Of a stretch of DNA of 40,569 nucleotides, positions 35,412 to 40,569 are shown piece after piece. How positions within the stretch are numbered: position 1 is the stretch's first letter; each line of letters opens with the position of its first letter. The stretch comes from Arthrobacter sp. H20 (GTDB taxonomy: Bacteria > Actinomycetota > Actinomycetes > Actinomycetales > Micrococcaceae). The notes under the pieces were generated by a model, which saw only the letters and a program-made list of their open reading frames with translations, was not told the DNA's origin and did no database searches. The position numbers were made by a program, and so were the translations under genes. Location of the stretch: positions 25,510 through 66,078 of the forward strand of contig NZ_KI914721.1 of the NCBI RefSeq assembly GCF_000520515.1. The letters are read 5' to 3'.

Positions 35412-35427
35412 CCACTAGATGTAGTAT
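35412..35427. promoter_or_regulatory. NrdR box
   Basis: CCACTAGATGTAGTAT matches the NrdR consensus ACACTATATATAGTGT at 12 of 16 positions and contains the palindrome ACTA-GATG-TAGT. NrdR represses ribonucleotide reductase genes when dATP is high. It lies 151 bp upstream of nrdH. The rest of 35187-35562 holds no gene that I can support. Confidence 0.65.
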
Positions 35428-35562
35428 TTAGATATCGAACTGCTGGCAAGGCAGACACAAGCGACACGCCCCGGAACACCACCGGAAAGTCCCTCGTTCA
35501 CCGCTCGCCAATTCCTGAATATGCGTCGATAACAAGCTAAGACTTACAAGGGGAGAGGGACT

Positions 35563-35817
35563 ATGACCGTCACGGTTTACACCAAGCCAGCATGCGTACA
35601 GTGCAATGCCACGTACCGGGCCTTGGACAAGAAGGGCATCACCTACCAGAGCGTGGATATCTCACAGGATCCGGCCGCTTTGGAGCGTGTGCGTGCACTG
35701 GGTTACATGCAGGCTCCAGTAGTCATCACCGAGCAGGATCACTGGTCGGGTTTCCGTCCGGACAAGATCAACGAGCTGGCAGAACTTAGCCAGGTATCGG
35801 TCAGCTCGGTCGCCTGA
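35563..35817 (+). CDS. nrdH: Glutaredoxin-like protein NrdH
   Basis: 84 aa, ATG start with AAGGGGAGAGGG upstream. The redox motif CVQC is at residues 11-14 ([18 protein letters not shown]). The NrdH-type WSGFRPDKI is near residues 61-69 and the cis-Pro segment is APVVITEQ. It is the electron donor that reduces the NrdE active-site cysteines, itself reduced by thioredoxin reductase. It is the first gene of the class Ib operon. Confidence 0.96.
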   Translation: MTVTVYTKPACVQCNATYRALDKKGITYQSVDISQDPAALERVRALGYMQAPVVITEQDHWSGFRPDKINELAELSQVSVSSVA

Positions 35818-35887
35818 GCAGACAGGAAATGGTTACTTCGTAGAACGGGCGGCCAGGGTGCCGTCGTTGGGAAGTATCCAACTGGCC

Positions 35888-36361
35888 ATGACTCTCACCG
35901 CAGTGGACACTTCAGCAAACGCACCGGCTCCGAGTGAGCCGGGCGGAGTGACCAATGCCCGGCTCATCTATTTCTCCTCGTCCTCGGATAACACTCATCG
36001 GTTCGTGCAGAAACTGGAGAAAGCAATGGACATGGAGGCGGCACGGATGCCGCTGCTGACACGGGATCCAACGCTCAGGGCGTTACAGCCATACGTGTTG
36101 GTTCTCCCCACCTACGGGGGAATCTCCGGGCGGGGGGCAGTACCTAAACAGGTGATCAAGTTCCTCAACGACGAGGAAAACCGATCGCTGATCCGCGGCG
36201 TCATCGGCGCCGGAAACACAAACTTCGGGGAAACCTACTGCCTGGCGGCGGACATCATCGCCGCAAAGTGCAGTGTTCCCGTTTTATACAGATTTGAACT
36301 AATGGGAACGTCCGAGGACGTTGACCGAGTAGCCCAAGGATTGGAAGCGTTTTGGATATGA
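35888..36361 (+). CDS. nrdI: Class Ib RNR flavodoxin NrdI
   Basis: 157 aa from ATG 35888, a start taken because it gives a normal leader; the frame extends to GTG 35858 and neither start has a strong ribosome site. NrdI is a flavodoxin that delivers an oxidant to the NrdF manganese cofactor. Signatures: [18 protein letters not shown] (FMN phosphate loop), [20 protein letters not shown] and [17 protein letters not shown]. The first ~25 residues are Ala/Pro-rich and probably disordered. The stop overlaps the nrdE start (ATGA at 36358-36361). Confidence 0.93.
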   Translation: MTLTAVDTSANAPAPSEPGGVTNARLIYFSSSSDNTHRFVQKLEKAMDMEAARMPLLTRDPTLRALQPYVLVLPTYGGISGRGAVPKQVIKFLNDEENRSLIRGVIGAGNTNFGETYCLAADIIAAKCSVPVLYRFELMGTSEDVDRVAQGLEAFWI

Positions 36362-38520
36362 CTGTTGCAGAGACAATGAGAGCAGGCGGAACCGCACCCG
36401 CGCTAGAGCGGTACCACGGCATGGGCTACCACGAGCTCAATGCGATGCTGAACCTCTACGGACCCAACGGAGAGATCCAGTTTGAAGCCGATCGCGAGGC
36501 CGCACACCAGTACTTCCTGCAGCACGTCAACAACAACACGGTGTTCTTTCACGACCTCGAGGAGAAGCTCGACTACCTCGTGAAAAACGAGTACTACGAG
36601 CGCGAAACCCTCGACCAGTATTCGATGAACTTCATCCGCGACCTCTACAAGCGCGCGTACAACAAGAAGTTCCGCTTCGAGACCTTCCTCGGCGCCTTCA
36701 AGTTCTACACGTCCTACACACTGAAGACGTTCGACGGAAAGCGTTTCCTTGAGCGTTATGAAGACCGCGTCTGCATGGTGGCACTGCACCTCGCCCGCGG
36801 TGACCAGCAGCTTGCACTCCAGATGGTCGACGAGATCATCGAGGGCCGCTTCCAGCCGGCCACCCCCACCTTCCTCAACGCTGGCAAGCGCCAGCGCGGC
36901 GAGCTGGTTTCCTGCTTCCTGCTTCGCATCGAAGACAACATGGAGTCGATTGGCCGGTCCATCAACTCCGCGCTGCAGCTGTCCAAGCGTGGCGGCGGCG
37001 TGGCGTTCGCGTTGACCAACATCCGCGAAGTCGGCGCGCCGATCAAGCAGATCGAAAACCAGTCGTCGGGCGTCATCCCCGTGATGAAGCTTCTTGAGGA
37101 CAGCTTCTCCTACGCCAACCAGCTCGGGGCCCGCCAGGGTGCAGGTGCTGTGTACCTGCACGCGCACCACCCGGATATCTACCGTTTCCTCGACACCAAG
37201 CGCGAGAACGCTGACGAGAAGATCCGGATCAAGACCCTGTCGCTCGGCGTCGTGATCCCTGATATCACCTTTGAGCTGGCCAAGAAGGACGAGGACATGT
37301 ACCTGTTCTCGCCGTACGACGTCGAGAAGGTGTACGGCATGCCGTTCTCCGACGTGTCGGTCACCGAGAAGTACTACGAGATGGTTGACGACGCCCGGAT
37401 CAAGAAGACCAAGATCAAGGCTCGCGATTTCTTCCAGACTCTTGCGGAGATACAGTTCGAGTCCGGCTACCCGTACATCATGTTTGAGGACACGGTGAAC
37501 CGGGCCAACCCGATCGACGGCAAGATCATCATGTCGAACCTGTGCTCCGAGATCCTTCAGGTCTCGCAGCCCACCACATACCACGATGATCTGTCCTACG
37601 ATCAGACCGGCAAGGACATTTCGTGCAACCTGGGTTCGCTGAACATCGCGAAGACCATGGACTCGCCGGACTTTGGCCTGACCATCGAGACGGCTATCAG
37701 GTCGCTCTCGGCGGTCTCTGACATGTCCAACATCACCTCGGTGCCCTCCATTGCCCGCGGCAATGACCAGAGCCACGCCATCGGCCTGGGCCAGATGAAC
37801 CTGCACGGTTACCTGGCTCGGGAGCGGGTCCACTACGGTTCCGAAGAGGGCCTGGACTTCACTAACATCTACTTCTACTCGGTGGTCTACCACGCGGTGC
37901 GCGCCTCCAACTTGTTGGCGATCCAGACGGGCACCACCTTTGGTGGCTTCGAGAAGTCCAAGTACGCCTCCGGCGAGTTCTTCGACAAGTACACCAACCA
38001 GGCTTGGGTTCCGCAGACGGAGAAGGTTGCCGAGCTGTTCAAGGACATCCACATTCCTACCCAGGACGACTGGAGCGCGCTGAAAGCTTCGGTGATGGAG
38101 CATGGCATCTACAACCAGAACCTGCAGGCTGTTCCGCCGACCGGTTCGATCAGCTACATCAACAACTCCACCTCATCGATCCACCCGGTGGCGTCGAAGA
38201 TCGAGATCCGAAAGGAAGGCAAGCTGGGCCGCGTGTACTACCCGGCTCCCTACCTGACGAACGAGAACCTCGAGTACTACCAGGACGCGTACGAGATTGG
38301 CTTCGAGAAGGTTATTGACACCTACGCAGCCGCAACGCAGCACGTGGACCAGGGTTTGTCGCTGACGCTGTTCTTCAAGGACACCGCCACCACGCGCGAT
38401 ATCAACAGGGCCCAGATCTACGCCTGGAAAAAAGGCATCAAGACCATCTACTACATCCGTCTCCGCCAGCTCGCGCTGGAAGGGACTGAGGTAGAAGGCT
38501 GCGTCAGCTGCATGTTGTAA
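36358..38520 (+). CDS. nrdE: Class Ib ribonucleotide reductase alpha subunit NrdE
   Basis: 720 aa from ATG 36358 (4-nt overlap with nrdI). It reduces ribonucleoside diphosphates. The N-terminal domain lacks the long ATP cone of class Ia. Catalytic-site segments are visible: [28 protein letters not shown] and [21 protein letters not shown], and the C-terminal redox pair EGCVSCML. Length is typical (about 700-720). NrdF follows 95 nt later, beyond a hairpin. Confidence 0.96.
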   Translation: MTVAETMRAGGTAPALERYHGMGYHELNAMLNLYGPNGEIQFEADREAAHQYFLQHVNNNTVFFHDLEEKLDYLVKNEYYERETLDQYSMNFIRDLYKRAYNKKFRFETFLGAFKFYTSYTLKTFDGKRFLERYEDRVCMVALHLARGDQQLALQMVDEIIEGRFQPATPTFLNAGKRQRGELVSCFLLRIEDNMESIGRSINSALQLSKRGGGVAFALTNIREVGAPIKQIENQSSGVIPVMKLLEDSFSYANQLGARQGAGAVYLHAHHPDIYRFLDTKRENADEKIRIKTLSLGVVIPDITFELAKKDEDMYLFSPYDVEKVYGMPFSDVSVTEKYYEMVDDARIKKTKIKARDFFQTLAEIQFESGYPYIMFEDTVNRANPIDGKIIMSNLCSEILQVSQPTTYHDDLSYDQTGKDISCNLGSLNIAKTMDSPDFGLTIETAIRSLSAVSDMSNITSVPSIARGNDQSHAIGLGQMNLHGYLARERVHYGSEEGLDFTNIYFYSVVYHAVRASNLLAIQTGTTFGGFEKSKYASGEFFDKYTNQAWVPQTEKVAELFKDIHIPTQDDWSALKASVMEHGIYNQNLQAVPPTGSISYINNSTSSIHPVASKIEIRKEGKLGRVYYPAPYLTNENLEYYQDAYEIGFEKVIDTYAAATQHVDQGLSLTLFFKDTATTRDINRAQIYAWKKGIKTIYYIRLRQLALEGTEVEGCVSCML

Positions 38521-38545
38521 CCGATATCGGTTGATATTTGCTTTA

Positions 38546-38577
38546 GTACGACGGCAGGTCCTCGCCCGTCGTCGTAC
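38546..38577 (+). other. Hairpin between nrdE and nrdF
   Basis: GTACGACG (38546-38553) pairs with CGTCGTAC (38570-38577), an 8-bp stem around a 16-nt loop with extra GC pairing. No real T tract follows (GCTTTAAC), so it is more likely a processing or attenuation element than a full terminator. A CCGATATCGG palindrome directly follows the nrdE stop (38521-38530). Confidence 0.5.
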
Positions 38578-38588
38578 GCTTTAACTAA

Positions 38589-39590
<1,002 letters not shown>

Positions 39591-39628
39591 GGCTTCTCTT
39601 CTGAGGCTCCAGCCAAATACCTGATCAA

Positions 39629-39668
39629 GCCCCGGATCTCCGAATTTTCGCAGGTCCGGGGCGTTTTT
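39629..39668 (+). terminator. Rho-independent terminator after nrdF
   Basis: GCCCCGGA (39629-39636) pairs with TCCGGGGC (39655-39662), an 8-bp GC-rich stem with an 18-nt loop, then five T at 39664-39668. Confidence 0.9.
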
Positions 39669-39752
39669 CGTGCCTCCAGTCAAACGACAGAGGAGGACGC
39701 AAATGAACAGGTATATCCATTCAGAGGGGCACGCTGGGGGCACGCGCTCACC

Positions 39753-40569
39753 TTGGAGATGGGAGCGGAGGTGCTCACAGGCCCGAATTCCGGGTCTTCG
39801 TGCCCTCCAGGTCAAACCCCAGCGAAGCGCGAGGCTTGGGGGAGACTGCGGAAGCTTCCCTCCGGCCGTTGGCAGGTCCGTTACCCGGGACCTACGGTAC
39901 GACCTACACCGCTAGAACTGACGAGGACAAGCCGCTCACGTTCCTCACTAATACGGATGCCCGCACCTGGCTTGCCGGACTGCAGTCGAAAATGGCACGG
40001 GGGTTGTGGGAGCCGCCAGAGGAGACCGCAGCTCGGCTTCGAGCGGAGCTTGCCGCGAAGAAAGCGCAGTCGATGGCCTTCGAGAAGTATTCGTGGCGCT
40101 GGCTGGAAATGATTCGCAGCGAACCCAACCGGAGCGGAAAGAAGCGGGCCGTCGGCGCCGTGCGCTCGTACACGGGTAAGGTCACCGGGTACCTCATCCC
40201 GGAGTTTGGGAACACGCCACTGCGCGATATCGACGCAGACCGTATCAAGGTGATGACTGATCGGCTCGATCAGATACCTGCGCCGCTCAACCCGAAGTCC
40301 AAGTACAACGGCATCACTAGGCCGGTGCTCGTCGTACTCATGATGATCCTGCGGCAGGCTGCCCGAGAGTACGCGGCGATGCCTGAGCAATGGGCTATTG
40401 CGGTGCTGCTCGCGGCATGGTGTCAGCTGCGCCGAGGTGAGTGCCTCGGCCTGCAGCGTCGCGACATCGAGTGGCATGACGATGGGAGTGCGACGCTGCA
40501 CGTTCGGCGTCAGCTCAACGCCAACACGGGTGGCTATACCGACCTGACTGAGCGGCCTAGGGATTTCGG
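39753..40569 (+). pseudogene. Phage-type tyrosine integrase, frame broken, runs off the window
   Basis: The frame from ATG 39753 encodes the N-terminal arm-binding part (KREAWGRLRKLPSGRWQVRY). At 39885-39890 the frame changes and the protein goes on as TYGTTYTARTDEDKPLTFLT, NTDARTWLAGLQSKMARGLW, a core-binding domain (FEKYSWRWLEMI, SYTGKVTGYLIPEFGNTPLRDI) and the start of the catalytic domain, with the Arg region WCQLRRGECLGLQRRDIE near the right edge. One extra G in the CCCGGG run would restore YPGTYGTTYTAR. Such integrases insert phages or integrative elements, so the window probably ends inside one. The exact start is uncertain. Confidence 0.75.

Noticed and set aside
36403-38103. Long minus-strand frame of 566 codons
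   Set aside because: It is antisense to nrdE, which has clear family motifs. The frame is a consequence of GC-rich codon use.

Overview
The window looks like the chromosome of a high-GC actinobacterium of the Micrococcaceae (Arthrobacter-like). The reasons are GC-rich codon use, frequent GTG and TTG starts, the rsfS - histidine phosphatase - tRNA-Ala order, a class Ib nrdHIEF operon and a metF-metE pair. The genus is an inference from gene content; no sequence search was possible.

Layout. 1-1.5 kb: end of a membrane protein gene, rsfS, a histidine phosphatase gene, tRNA-Ala(GGC) and its terminator. 1.5-4.6 kb: a decaying stretch with a helicase-associated-like remnant, a frame-broken DUF805 gene, an intact DUF808 gene and a diguanylate cyclase pseudogene. 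4.6-7.0 kb: an unrecognised membrane protein and a secreted subtilisin-like protease with two C-terminal 66-residue repeats. 7.2-14.1 kb: a LacI-family regulator divergent from an operon of an M20 hydrolase, two membrane proteins (DUF5058 and a partner), an M20D amidohydrolase and an amidase. Two matching palindromic operators lie in the divergent gap. 14.1-18.2 kb: a NarL-type two-component system followed by an ABC ATPase and a disrupted NatB-like permease.

18.3-25.8 kb: single genes for a lipoprotein, a short VOC protein, a 5'-3' exonuclease, a small membrane protein, a membrane diguanylate cyclase, an M50-like peptidase, an App1-like phosphatase and an FUSC-type membrane protein. 25.8-29.3 kb: metF-metE behind a structured leader with a short upstream ORF. 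29.3-35.2 kb: a LysR regulator divergent from a tightly coupled lipid operon (flavin oxidoreductase, DUF1365, two different cyclopropane-synthase-family methyltransferases), closed by a very strong terminator. 35.4-39.7 kb: nrdH-nrdI-nrdE and nrdF behind candidate tandem NrdR boxes, closed by a terminator. 39.75 kb to the end: a frame-broken tyrosine integrase that runs off the window, probably the edge of a mobile element.

How it fits together. The LacI cluster reads as an import-and-hydrolyse pathway for an amide, N-carbamoyl or acyl-amino-acid compound; its substrate is unknown. The lipid operon resembles the mycobacterial Rv0449c-Rv0448c-Rv0447c arrangement for methyl-branched or cyclopropane fatty acids, with one extra, divergent methyltransferase. 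Several genes are broken (DUF805, GGDEF, DUF5058, NatB permease, integrase). Three of these breaks are compatible with a single-base change, so either mutation or assembly error is possible; the GGDEF and NatB genes also seem to have lost internal sequence.
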